A stretch of DNA of 64,000 nucleotides, taken from assembly GCA_963664035.2 (NCBI GenBank), contig OY760867.2, forward strand, positions 930,001 through 994,000, in the 5' to 3' direction. Source of the stretch: G958296245 sp963664035 (lineage in GTDB: Bacteria; Chloroflexota; Dehalococcoidia; Lucifugimonadales; G958296245). A model generated the notes under the pieces. It worked only from the letters and a program-made list of their open reading frames with translations. It did no database searches and was not told the origin of the DNA. The translations under genes and the position numbers were made by a program. Within the stretch, counting starts at the first letter, position 1. Each line of letters begins with the position of its first letter. Shown here one piece after another: positions 17,077 to 24,780 of the stretch.

Positions 17077-18498
17077 ATGGCGAGCCGCGAGTTCAAGCTC
17101 ATGGCCCACCTGATGCGCCGCGCCGGCTTCGGCGCGACCAGGCAGGAGCTCGACCGCCGCGTCGCGATGGGCTACGAGGCGGCCGTGGACGATCTGCTGG
17201 ACTTCGGCGGCGCACGCGCCCTGGACGAGGACCTCGTGCGCCGCTACCACCCCGAGATGTCGGCCCAGCTGGCCGGCGGCCCGCCGCCCTACTGGCTCTA
17301 CCGCATGGTCTCCTCCACCGCGCCGTTGCAGGAGAAGATCGCGCTCTTCTGGCACGGCATCTTCGCCACCGCCTACTACAAGCTGACAATGGGCAGGGTG
17401 GTGCATAACCAGGTCGAGACGTTCCGCCGCCACGGAACGGGCAGGCTGGACGCGCTGCTGGTGGAGCTGTCGAAGGACCCCGCCATGATCATCTGGCTGG
17501 ACAACCAGGACAACCGCCGCGGCGCGATAAACGAGAACTACGGCAGGGAGCTCCTCGAGCTCTTCTCCATGGGCGTCGGCAGCTACACCGAGCGGGACGT
17601 GAAGGAGTGCGCCCGCGCCTTCACCGGCTGGACGGTGGGGAACACCGAGTACAGCGAGGTATGCGCCCGCCGCAACTCGATCTGGCCCTACGGACGGCTC
17701 TCCTGGTTCTTCGAGTACCGCCCCGAAGACCACGACGACGGCGAGAAGAGCTTCCTCGGCCACAGCGGCCGGTTCACCGGCGAGGACGTTGTCGCCATCA
17801 TATGCGAGCAGCCCGCGACGGCCAGGTTCATCGCCAGGCACGTGTACGCCTTCTTCGTCGCCGACGAGCCGCCGGTGCCCCAGTGGCCCTACGTCCCGCC
17901 GCGCGACCCGCGGGCCATAGACACGCTCGTGGAGGCATACTTCGGCAGCGGCCACGACGTCGGGGAGATGCTGCGGGCGCTCTTCAACGCCGACTTCTTC
18001 AAGTCCGAGGAGGTCTGGAACGCGCGAGTCAAGGGACCGGCGGAGCTGGTGGCCGGCGTCCTCAAGCTGACCGGCGAGTTCGCGGAGCCGCGCTACGAGA
18101 TAGTATCGCGCATCGGCCAGATGGGCTTCATGGGCCAGCAGCTCATCAACCCGCCCACCGTCGAGGGCTGGACCCAGGGCCGCGGCTGGATAGACACGGG
18201 GAACATGGTCGAGCGCGTCAACTTCGCGTCGGAGCGCCTGGGAGACGCCAGCCAGCCGGGCGTGGAGGCCATGGTGGACAGGATCGCCTCGCGGGGCGAG
18301 GACGGCGCGCCGCCCGAGGCCCTGGTGGACGACTGCCTCGACGAGATGGGCGCCGTCGTAGTCGCGCCGGAGACGCGCTCGGCCCTGGTCGAGCTTGCGT
18401 CGGGCAACGGCAACGGCGCGGGCCCGAACGGGGTCCGCGAGACGGCGTCCGAGATGGTGAGGCTGGTCGCCTCCACCACCGAGTTCCAGCGGGCGTAG
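17077..18498 (+). CDS. DUF1800 family protein
   Basis: 473 residues opening with HLMRRAGFGATRQELDRRV, the DUF1800 start. Other landmarks are KIALFWHGIFAT, NENYGRELLELFSMGVGSYTERDVKECARAFTGW and MGFMGQQLINPPTVEGW. DUF1800 proteins are of unknown biochemical role and are nearly always encoded beside DUF1501 proteins, as here. No signal peptide is seen. A low-complexity Gly/Asn-rich run is near residue 450. The NHL-propeller gene intervenes before DUF1501. Confidence 0.92.
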   Translation: MASREFKLMAHLMRRAGFGATRQELDRRVAMGYEAAVDDLLDFGGARALDEDLVRRYHPEMSAQLAGGPPPYWLYRMVSSTAPLQEKIALFWHGIFATAYYKLTMGRVVHNQVETFRRHGTGRLDALLVELSKDPAMIIWLDNQDNRRGAINENYGRELLELFSMGVGSYTERDVKECARAFTGWTVGNTEYSEVCARRNSIWPYGRLSWFFEYRPEDHDDGEKSFLGHSGRFTGEDVVAIICEQPATARFIARHVYAFFVADEPPVPQWPYVPPRDPRAIDTLVEAYFGSGHDVGEMLRALFNADFFKSEEVWNARVKGPAELVAGVLKLTGEFAEPRYEIVSRIGQMGFMGQQLINPPTVEGWTQGRGWIDTGNMVERVNFASERLGDASQPGVEAMVDRIASRGEDGAPPEALVDDCLDEMGAVVVAPETRSALVELASGNGNGAGPNGVRETASEMVRLVASTTEFQRA

Positions 18499-18528
18499 GA
18501 CGGGCCGGCACGGACCGCAGGGGGTCGA

Positions 18529-19548
18529 ATGACTACGAGCGTCGCGCCGCCTCGCGCCGTCTCCCTCAGCTACAGCCACACCATCGGGCTGCTGGTCATG
18601 TCCGGGCGCGGCTTCCAGTACCCCATCGCCGCCGCCGAGGGGAGGGACGGCAGGCTCTACGTGCCCAACCGCACCAGCGGCTACGGCGTGGGCGTCCAGG
18701 TCACGATGTGCGACACCGACAGCGAGTACTACGGCGCCTTCGGCTCGAACGGACAGGGAGACGGCCAGTTCACCCTGATGTCCTCCGTCGCGACCGATAG
18801 CGAGGGGCTGGTGTACGTGAGCGACGACTACCTGTGCCGCGTCAGCGTCTTCGACCCCGACGGCCGCTTCCTGCACGGGTGGGGCGAGCCGGGAGCCGGC
18901 CCGGGACAGATGGACGGGCCGTCCGGGATGGCCTTCGACGGCACAGGCAACCTGTACGTGGTCGACCAGCGCAACAACCGGGTGCAGAAGTTCACCAAGG
19001 ACGGCGCCTTCCTCGGCGCCTTCGGCTCCGCGGGCTCGGGCGCAGGCGAATTCAACCTGCCCTGGGGAATATGCGTCTCCCCGGGCGGCGACGTGTACGT
19101 GGCAGACTGGCGCAACGACCGGGTGCAGAGGTTTACCCCCGGCGGCGAGCACGTGGCCGGCTACGCGGGCGAGGGCGAAGGCCGCCTCAGCCGGCCCGCC
19201 GGGTTGGCCGTGGACGAGGACGGGTACATGTACGTGGCCGATTGGGGCAACGACCGGCTCGTCGTGCTGGACCCCGGCGGCGCGTACGTCACGAGCTCGC
19301 GGGGCGAGGCCACGCTGTCCCCATGGGCCCAGGAGTTCCTGGACGTCAACGTCGAGGAGGCGGAAGCCCGGGCCCTCGCCGACCTCGCGCCGGACCTCGA
19401 CTACGGCGGCGACACGAACGAGGAGTCCTCCTACGTCGAAAAGTACTTCTGGGGCCCTGTCGCGGTCATGCTCGATGGCGCGGGCAAGCTCAACGTCGTC
19501 GACTGCAACCGGCACAGGCTCCAGGTATTCGACCGGAGACGCCCCTGA
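18529..19548 (+). CDS. NHL-repeat beta-propeller protein
   Basis: 339 residues built from repeats of the NHL type such as GMAFDGTGNLYVVDQRNNRVQKF, GICVSPGGDVYVADWRNDRVQRF and GLAVDEDGYMYVADWGNDRLVVL, spaced about 47 residues, enough for a six-bladed propeller. There is no signal peptide or enzyme motif. It sits between DUF1800 and DUF1501 with 30- and 12-base gaps, so it is probably co-transcribed and may be a partner scaffold. Confidence 0.9.
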   Translation: MTTSVAPPRAVSLSYSHTIGLLVMSGRGFQYPIAAAEGRDGRLYVPNRTSGYGVGVQVTMCDTDSEYYGAFGSNGQGDGQFTLMSSVATDSEGLVYVSDDYLCRVSVFDPDGRFLHGWGEPGAGPGQMDGPSGMAFDGTGNLYVVDQRNNRVQKFTKDGAFLGAFGSAGSGAGEFNLPWGICVSPGGDVYVADWRNDRVQRFTPGGEHVAGYAGEGEGRLSRPAGLAVDEDGYMYVADWGNDRLVVLDPGGAYVTSSRGEATLSPWAQEFLDVNVEEAEARALADLAPDLDYGGDTNEESSYVEKYFWGPVAVMLDGAGKLNVVDCNRHRLQVFDRRRP

Positions 19549-19560
19549 AGGAGGCGCGCC

Positions 19561-20691
19561 ATGACAAACACCGACGACCGTACGCTGGTCGTAGTCCAGC
19601 TAAGCGGCGGCAACGACTACCTGAACACGATAGTCCCCTACACCGACGGGACCTACTACGACTCCCGTCCCAACGTCCACGTCCGCCCGGAAGATGTCGT
19701 GCCGCTGGACGACGCCATCGGCTTCGCCCCCAGCGCGGCGCCCATGAAGCGGTTCTGGGACGAAGGGAGCATGGCCATCGTCCACGGAATAGGCTACCCC
19801 AACCCCAACAGGTCGCACTTCCGGTCGATGGACATCTGGCACACCGCCGTGCCGGAGACGATAGGGCGCGACGGCTGGCTGGGCCGGACCATCAGGGAGA
19901 TGGACCCGTCCGGCGACAACGTGCTCACAGGGGTCAACTTCGGTCGGGGCCTGCCGAGGGTGCTCCAGTGCGAGGGAGTCCCGGTCGCGTCGGTGGGCAG
20001 CCTGGAGTCGTACGGCCTGTTCCCCGACATCCGGGACGAGGCGTCCCGCGCGAGGGCGCTCGACGCCTTCGCCAGGATATACGGCTCGGTCGACGCGCGC
20101 GACTCCCTCGCGAGCTTCCTCGCCCAGACCGGCAACGACGCCCTGCGCGGCGCGGACGTGCTGAGCTCCGCCGCCAGGAGCTACAGCTCCGGCGTCGAGT
20201 ACTCCGGCAGCCCCATCGCCCAGAGCCTCCGCGACGTGGCGCAGGTGATGTTCGCCGACCTGGGCGCGCGCGTCTTCTACACCGTGCAGGGGGGCTACGA
20301 CACCCACTTCAAGGAGATGGAGACCCACGCCCAGCTCTGGAGCGAGCTCTCAGCCGCCCTCACCGACTTCATGGACGACCTCGCCGAGCACGGCCGCGCG
20401 GAGAGCACCCTCGTCTTGGTCTTCTCGGAGTTCGGCCGGCGCATCGACGACAACGGCACGGGCACCGACCACGGCTCCGGCGGCGTCGCCTTCTGCCTCG
20501 GCGGGGCCGTCAAAGGCGGCCACTTCGGCGAGTACCCCTCCCTGGAGGAGAACGACCGCCTCGAGGGCGACCTACACTACAACAACGACTTCAGGGGCCT
20601 CTACTCGACCATCCTAGACCGCTGGCTAGGCGTCCCCCCCTCAGCCGTCATAACCGACGCCTTCGAGCAACTGGACCTAGTGCGGCGCTAG
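19561..20691 (+). CDS. DUF1501 family protein without Tat signal
   Basis: 376 residues with the DUF1501 hallmarks: LVVVQLSGGNDYLNTIVPYTDGTYYDSRP at the start, GYPNPNRSHFRSMDIWHTA, QGGYDTHFKEME and LVFSEFGRRIDDNGTGTDHGSGG. The fold resembles the alkaline-phosphatase/sulfatase superfamily. Most DUF1501 proteins begin with a twin-arginine signal; here the domain starts at residue 8, so this copy is predicted to be cytoplasmic or exported with a partner. GGAGG precedes the ATG. Confidence 0.92.
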   Translation: MTNTDDRTLVVVQLSGGNDYLNTIVPYTDGTYYDSRPNVHVRPEDVVPLDDAIGFAPSAAPMKRFWDEGSMAIVHGIGYPNPNRSHFRSMDIWHTAVPETIGRDGWLGRTIREMDPSGDNVLTGVNFGRGLPRVLQCEGVPVASVGSLESYGLFPDIRDEASRARALDAFARIYGSVDARDSLASFLAQTGNDALRGADVLSSAARSYSSGVEYSGSPIAQSLRDVAQVMFADLGARVFYTVQGGYDTHFKEMETHAQLWSELSAALTDFMDDLAEHGRAESTLVLVFSEFGRRIDDNGTGTDHGSGGVAFCLGGAVKGGHFGEYPSLEENDRLEGDLHYNNDFRGLYSTILDRWLGVPPSAVITDAFEQLDLVRR

Positions 20692-20717
20692 GGCAAAGCC
20701 GCCCGTTGACCCGCTGC

Positions 20718-21380
20718 CTATGGCTCCACCGGAAGGTTCCCGCCTCCCCGGTCTGACCGTTCAAGTCTGATGGATGCTACTTCGTCTAGGTGGCACCGCT
20801 TATATTTCCTCCCGCTCCCGCAGGGGCACGGCGCGTTTCTCTCCGGTCTTACGCTAGCCAAGCGGAGGATTTCGTCCGTATACTCAAGGTACCCCTCATC
20901 GCCGTGGGAGTACTCGCCCCAAAGGTCTCTCTTGGCAGCATCCAGGCCATATCTGTCTACATAGGACAACCTATAGAAGAATGGGACAACAAGCTCGTCC
21001 ATAAACCGCTCGATAGTCAAGAACCGATCCGGTACGCGCCTAATGCTCAGGCAGCATGCGCCGGTATCGTAGAAATGCAGGTCGATGACCTTAACTCCTT
21101 GCCGTGCAGCGATGTCGACGTACCGGCGGCCTATCTCATAGACACGGGGCCACCCATTGGAGTCCGCAGAGTCGAGATCAATCTTCACCGAGAAGGCATC
21201 GCGCAAGAAGGAGCTAAGCCGTCTACCGGCACTGTCCTCTCCGATTAGAACCTTCCCCGAACTACTATCGTACGCGGCACAGAAGGCGAGATCCCCTGCT
21301 ATGATACGGACTGCCGGGTCGTAACGCAGGTCAGGGAAGGTCCGAGCAAGCCACTCAACGTCGGATATGTCTAGCCTCAT
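20718..21380 (-). CDS. CBASS-associated E2-like protein with C-terminal SEC-C zinc motif
   Basis: 220 residues. The C-terminus RNAPCPCGSGRKYKRCHLDE (181-200) is a textbook SEC-C zinc-binding motif. The body resembles bacterial ubiquitin-conjugating (E2-like) proteins of short type II CBASS: WPRVYEIGRRYVDIA, then IDLHFYDTGACCLSI, where His102 and Cys110 fit the HxxxxxGxxC-L catalytic pattern, then FMDELVVPFFYRLSYVDRYG and WGEYSHGDEGYLEY. E2 assignment is by motif inspection only. Start overlaps the CD-NTase stop (ATGA), so it is translationally coupled. If E2-like, its role would be to conjugate the CD-NTase C-terminus and boost signalling. Confidence 0.6.
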   Translation of the reverse strand: MRLDISDVEWLARTFPDLRYDPAVRIIAGDLAFCAAYDSSSGKVLIGEDSAGRRLSSFLRDAFSVKIDLDSADSNGWPRVYEIGRRYVDIAARQGVKVIDLHFYDTGACCLSIRRVPDRFLTIERFMDELVVPFFYRLSYVDRYGLDAAKRDLWGEYSHGDEGYLEYTDEILRLASVRPERNAPCPCGSGRKYKRCHLDEVASIRLERSDRGGGNLPVEP

Positions 21381-22333
21381 CTGGCATAGGGCTTTCTGGG
21401 CGTCACCACTCTGGTTGGGGCTGTGGCCGCTATGGAACGGGCCTCGGAGCGTATTCTGCCGAAGCTGTCATCGAACAGCCCGCGCCACTGCCGGACACTC
21501 GCTTGGTGGTCGCGTTCCCTGTAGGCCTCGTTCATTTGCGTGGTGTAGCGGTTGAAGGTCTTCCTGAAGTGGCTGTACTTGGTCTGGTCCCAGTGCCTGG
21601 TGAATTCCTCCTCCGGGAGGGCAGGGTTGACAATCACCGGCATGACCGGATTTGACTGCAGGAAGTCGTTAATCCGGTTGCACACAGTTAGCAGTGTGTC
21701 GGGAACCGTCCTGAAGTGTGAATCCCCCTCTCCTTCGTGTACGGCGCCTCCGATCAGCGTCGTCAACAGGATTGACGGTGCTGTGAAAGTCTGCTTGTGG
21801 TCTCTGAGGTGCTTGAGGAGACGAGTGACCAGCTTGAGGTTGCCGTTGGTGATGCGGTTCTTCTGGTTGAACCAGTCACGGAAGCCTGTCCCATCCGTCG
21901 CCTCGAACTTGTCCGTCGCCCTGTTGCAGATGTACTGCTCGCTCCCGTACGTGATGCATGGGACTACATCCAGATGGAAGTCGCCGGCGTAGTCGACGAC
22001 CACGCACCTCTTCTTCCTGCGGACCTTGCCGGCGTAGGTCTGGTTCAATTTGAGGCAGTGGTAGACCTCCTCGATGTAGTCCTTGGGAGTCTTCGACGAG
22101 TCGTAGTCCATGAACAGCAATAGGTCCACGTCGTATTCGTGATCGTTGACGGGCTTGGTGATGGTGCGCAGGGCATGGGACCCTTGCCTTTCGACCTTCA
22201 GATACCCATCCAGGTGTTGGCTGAGGTATTCGGATACGCCGCGTACCCCTGAGTTCAACCTCTCATACCGCGACGGGTTGAGGTTTACGTGATCCGAGAT
22301 GAACCTGTTGAAGTCGTCCGTCCGTTTTGTCAT
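21377..22333 (-). CDS. CBASS CD-NTase (cyclic oligonucleotide synthase)
   Basis: Makes a cyclic di- or trinucleotide alarm on phage infection. The 318-residue protein carries the polymerase-beta-like active site: Gly51-Ser52 in VERQGSHALRT, metal-binding Asp68 and Asp70 in EYDVDLLLFMD and Asp122 in HLDVVPCI. The C-terminus ends in a basic flexible tail (TRVVTPRKPYAR), the kind of segment targeted for conjugation in type II CBASS. It overlaps the patatin gene upstream and the E2/SEC-C gene downstream by 4 bases each. Product nucleotide cannot be read from sequence. Confidence 0.88.
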   Translation of the reverse strand: MTKRTDDFNRFISDHVNLNPSRYERLNSGVRGVSEYLSQHLDGYLKVERQGSHALRTITKPVNDHEYDVDLLLFMDYDSSKTPKDYIEEVYHCLKLNQTYAGKVRRKKRCVVVDYAGDFHLDVVPCITYGSEQYICNRATDKFEATDGTGFRDWFNQKNRITNGNLKLVTRLLKHLRDHKQTFTAPSILLTTLIGGAVHEGEGDSHFRTVPDTLLTVCNRINDFLQSNPVMPVIVNPALPEEEFTRHWDQTKYSHFRKTFNRYTTQMNEAYRERDHQASVRQWRGLFDDSFGRIRSEARSIAATAPTRVVTPRKPYAR

Positions 22334-23247
22334 TCTGGCCTCCTTAAGTATTTTTCAATCTCCGTGCTGTAGTGTGTGAAGTCTCTTGATCCCAGTGCCT
22401 TCAGGCTGTCCAGATGCTGGACGCCGTCCAAATCCCAGTCCTTGATCACAGGGTCCAGCCTCAAGTACCTGTCTGCCAGCAATAGCTTGGCCATGTTGGT
22501 TGATGCCTGGGATTGCAGTCCTAGGACATAAGAGACTAGCTTTCGATGCCTCCACCCGGTCATGAGACCCCAGAGTCTGTGTCGGTCATAGAGGCTGACC
22601 GAGTGGCCGGTACCTATGGACAGGATGCGAACCTGTTCAATCGGTCGCCGGAAGACCGCTACCGCCTCGGTTAGGGCGATGATGGACGGATTGTTGGCCC
22701 ACAGACCGCCATCGGCCATCAGAGAGTCGCCTACCGGTACAGGATCGAAATAGGTGGGGGCGGCACACGACGCTAGAATGGCATCGCTCAGACGAACGGG
22801 TCCGTCTCTGACGTAAGGCTCGCCGAGATCCTCCAGATAACGGGACTTGAATAGATGCACGCCACCAGTGGATATGTCGGAACTCGTGATTATCAGAGGC
22901 ATCGAGACTTCTCCCAAGGTCAATTCTGGAACGTATTCCCGAATCACCCGCTCAAGAGACCGCCGCGAGTATTTGCTCTGGATCTGGAGCGGGCTAGACA
23001 TCCTCTTCTGGAAAATGCGAGGAGCTTCCGTCTCAAAGAGCCTCACTATTTCGGCCAAAGGAATGCCTGCGGCGGCTGCCCCTGCCATGATTGAGCCTGT
23101 GCTGGTGCCAGCGATGAGATCGAAGCACTCCATGATTGGCAATCCCACCGCCTGTTCGATGCAGGCGAGGGTTTGGGCTGAATAGATCCCTCTCGCCCCC
23201 CCACCATCCAGAGCTAGGATGTGGAAGGCAGGGTTGCTCCTCGTGAT
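22330..23247 (-). CDS. CBASS effector: patatin-like phospholipase (CapV-type)
   Basis: Activated by the cyclic nucleotide to degrade membrane phospholipid. The catalytic dyad and oxyanion loop are evident: DGGGARGIYSAQTL, GTSTG with the nucleophile Ser, and MADGGLWANNPS with the catalytic Asp. The open frame extends to GTG 23334, but a strong promoter (-35 at 23350-23345, -10 at 23327-23322) lies over that GTG, so translation must begin later. I see no ATG, GTG or TTG between the expected mRNA start and the domain. An ATC at 23247-23245 has AGGAAGGGGG 7 bases upstream and gives a family-like N-terminus (TRSNPAFHILALDGGG). A near-leaderless GTG 23319 is the alternative. First gene of the operon. 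Confidence 0.85.
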   Translation of the reverse strand: MTRSNPAFHILALDGGGARGIYSAQTLACIEQAVGLPIMECFDLIAGTSTGSIMAGAAAAGIPLAEIVRLFETEAPRIFQKRMSSPLQIQSKYSRRSLERVIREYVPELTLGEVSMPLIITSSDISTGGVHLFKSRYLEDLGEPYVRDGPVRLSDAILASCAAPTYFDPVPVGDSLMADGGLWANNPSIIALTEAVAVFRRPIEQVRILSIGTGHSVSLYDRHRLWGLMTGWRHRKLVSYVLGLQSQASTNMAKLLLADRYLRLDPVIKDWDLDGVQHLDSLKALGSRDFTHYSTEIEKYLRRPE

Positions 23248-23321
23248 TTCGGTGCCCCCTTCCTGAATTGACTTCCCATCGTAGCGTCCGGTATCATCGC
23301 CCGCGAGAAATCGTTTCACAC

Positions 23322-23350
23322 AGGATACACGCACACCGTCACACTGTCAA
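23322..23350 (-). promoter_or_regulatory. CBASS operon promoter with flanking TCACAC repeats
   Basis: On the minus strand a perfect TTGACA (23350-23345), a 17-base spacer and TATCCT (23327-23322) form the best sigma-70-type promoter in the window. The plus-strand sequence carries TCACACAG at 23316-23323 and TCACACTG at 23339-23346, 23 bases apart, overlapping the -10 and -35 boxes respectively. They are candidate operator sites for the divergently encoded Xre protein. Confidence 0.6.
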
Positions 23351-23386
23351 GATATTGTTGCGGGCATGTAACAAGGAGGAGTCCGC

Positions 23387-23752
23387 GTGGTCAAAGTCAC
23401 TCTTCGGAATCTGGGCACCATCGTCCGCGAGAAGAGAGGGTCGCAAGGCCTTAGAGCCGTGGCGTCCGAAATAGGTACCAGCGCCCCAACGCTGTCCAGG
23501 ATTGAGTCTGGGAAGATGCCTGACCTCCAGACCTTCGGCAAGCTATGCCGCTGGCTCGAAGTAGACCCCGCGTCCCTTCTGGGGGTCTCGCCGCAGCCTC
23601 GAGGGACCGCACAGCCCAATGTTGCCGTCGCCCATCTCAGGGCCAATCGGGAGATAGCCCCTGAGACTGCTAGGGCAATGGCCCGCGCGATTATCCAGAT
23701 GCAGCAAATGCTAGGGGTCGTTCCAGAGGAATCGGATGGAGAGAGGATTTAA
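23387..23752 (+). CDS. Xre-family HTH regulator, CapH-like
   Basis: 121-residue DNA-binding protein. Residues about 20-60 form the helix-turn-helix (RAVASEIGTSAPTLSRIESGKMPDLQTFGKLCRWLEVD). The GTG start at 23387 follows AAGGAGGAG. It is divergent from the CBASS operon and overlaps the metallopeptidase gene by 17 bases. In known CBASS loci an HTH repressor (CapH) is cleaved by a paired peptidase (CapP) to release transcription; position, order and pairing fit that role here, although Xre/ImmA pairs also occur elsewhere. Confidence 0.85.
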   Translation: MVKVTLRNLGTIVREKRGSQGLRAVASEIGTSAPTLSRIESGKMPDLQTFGKLCRWLEVDPASLLGVSPQPRGTAQPNVAVAHLRANREIAPETARAMARAIIQMQQMLGVVPEESDGERI

Positions 23753-24314
23753 GTCCCGATGTGAGGAAATGGCTCGATCGCTGCGGCGGGAGCTTGGGCT
23801 GGGCCATGTCGACCCGCTAGACGCAGATCAGTTGGCGGGCTATCTTGATGTCTCAGTATGGTCGGTGTCCGAGATAGGCCTCTCAGACCATGACCTACGC
23901 CAACTAGTTGAAGTGGATGCGGACTCATGGTCTGCAATTACCGTTGCCGCATTCGGCCGCGAAGCCATAATCGTCAATCCCGTCCACAGCCGAGGCCGGT
24001 ATTCTAGCGACGTTATGCATGAGTTGGCCCACCTGATACTCGGCCATGACCCCAGCACGGTGTTCTTCGTAGGGGAAGGAGAGATTGCGCTTCGGGGGTA
24101 CAACTCCGTCGCTGAAGAGGAGGCGAGTTGGCTTGCGGCAGTACTGCTCCTGCCTAGGGAGGCGTTAATGCACATCCGCCGTCGGCGGATCCCGGACAGG
24201 GAGTCAACCGAACTCTACGGTGTAAGCAAGCGGCTGCTGACCTTCCGGATGAACGTGACTGCAGTGGACCGCCAGTTCAAAAGTAGGAAGATGCCAGCGG
24301 CCCAGCGACGATAA
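23736..24314 (+). CDS. ImmA/IrrE-family zinc metallopeptidase, CapP-like
   Basis: 192 residues. The zinc site is VMHELAHLILGHD (HELAH at residues 95-99), followed by SVAEEEASWLAAVLLLPREALM, which supplies the third acidic ligand and matches the ImmA/IrrE (COG2856) family. Such proteases cleave a partner Xre repressor after damage signals. Overlap with the repressor gene implies coupled translation. In this location it is best read as the switch protease for the divergent CBASS operon. Confidence 0.85.
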   Translation: MERGFKSRCEEMARSLRRELGLGHVDPLDADQLAGYLDVSVWSVSEIGLSDHDLRQLVEVDADSWSAITVAAFGREAIIVNPVHSRGRYSSDVMHELAHLILGHDPSTVFFVGEGEIALRGYNSVAEEEASWLAAVLLLPREALMHIRRRRIPDRESTELYGVSKRLLTFRMNVTAVDRQFKSRKMPAAQRR

Positions 24315-24332
24315 CGAGGGTACGTCGCGCTC

Positions 24333-24619
24333 TCAGCGTATCGTCACCACCTCCACGCCGGCGTCGACGTCCTGCCATGCCGTGTCTGCCGTAACCGCGG
24401 GCGTGCCCAGCTTGGCGGCCAGCGCCAGGCAGCACAGGTCTGCCAGCGACAGGCCGGACCCGGCCAGCCGGTTGCGCAACATCCCCGCCGCGAACGCCTG
24501 GGCGTCGTCGAAGGCGCTATGCGGATGCCCAGCCCGTCGACGACCGACCGTATCGCGTCCCCCGGCAGCCCCGCGGCGGCCAGCTTCCCTACGACCCCCG
24601 CCAGGTTCACCGCGCTCAT
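24333..24619 (-). pseudogene. VapC-type PIN toxin remnant, truncated and frameshifted
   Basis: The reverse strand reads MSAVNLAGVVGKLAAAGLPGDAI then, after a one-base frame change near 24510, AFDDAQAFAAGMLRN, SGLSLADLCCLALAAKLG and PAVTADTAWQDV, ending at a TGA at 24335-24333. These are the second half of a VapC PIN-domain ribonuclease. The first 40 or so residues, including the first catalytic Asp, are missing. In their place begins a palindromic repeat at 24627. No VapB antitoxin is nearby. Confidence 0.8.
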
Positions 24620-24626
24620 GACCCCT

Positions 24627-24666
24627 GTAGGGAGGAGGGTTTCAAACCTACAAGGGACGCCCCTAC
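24627..24666. repeat. GGTTTCAAACC-family palindromic repeat, degenerate copy
   Basis: GTAGGG then AGGGTTTCAAACCT and a closing CCCCTAC form an imperfect palindrome of the family seen at 34203-34327, 49506-49651, 50043-50078 and 54354-54384. It lies at the broken 5' end of the VapC remnant. Confidence 0.7.
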
Positions 24667-24768
24667 GACTACCGCTTCATCCCGTAGGGTGCAGCCCTTG
24701 TGGCTGCCCTCCCAACAGTCACGACCGGCAATCGCGGAGGGCAGGGTGTCAGGCCGGACGTATTGCCT

Positions 24769-24774
24769 TATAAT
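24769..24774 (+). promoter_or_regulatory. -10 box placed for leaderless initiation of the sulfation operon
   Basis: A consensus TATAAT ends 6 bases before the ATG at 24781. Normal initiation 6-8 bases downstream of the -10 would start the mRNA at or next to the ATG, and there is no Shine-Dalgarno, so a leaderless transcript is likely. Confidence 0.5.
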
Positions 24775-24780
24775 GCGCCT

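Noticed and set aside
16861..19515. 884-residue open frame on the minus strand
   Set aside because: It lies opposite three well-supported genes (aminotransferase, DUF1800, NHL) and its protein is low-complexity Ala/Arg/Val/Leu without family motifs; a GC-rich shadow.
20718..21380. SEC-C protein as a SecA fragment
   Set aside because: Only the C-terminal zinc motif resembles SecA; no DEAD ATPase motifs and the gene is locked into the CBASS operon.
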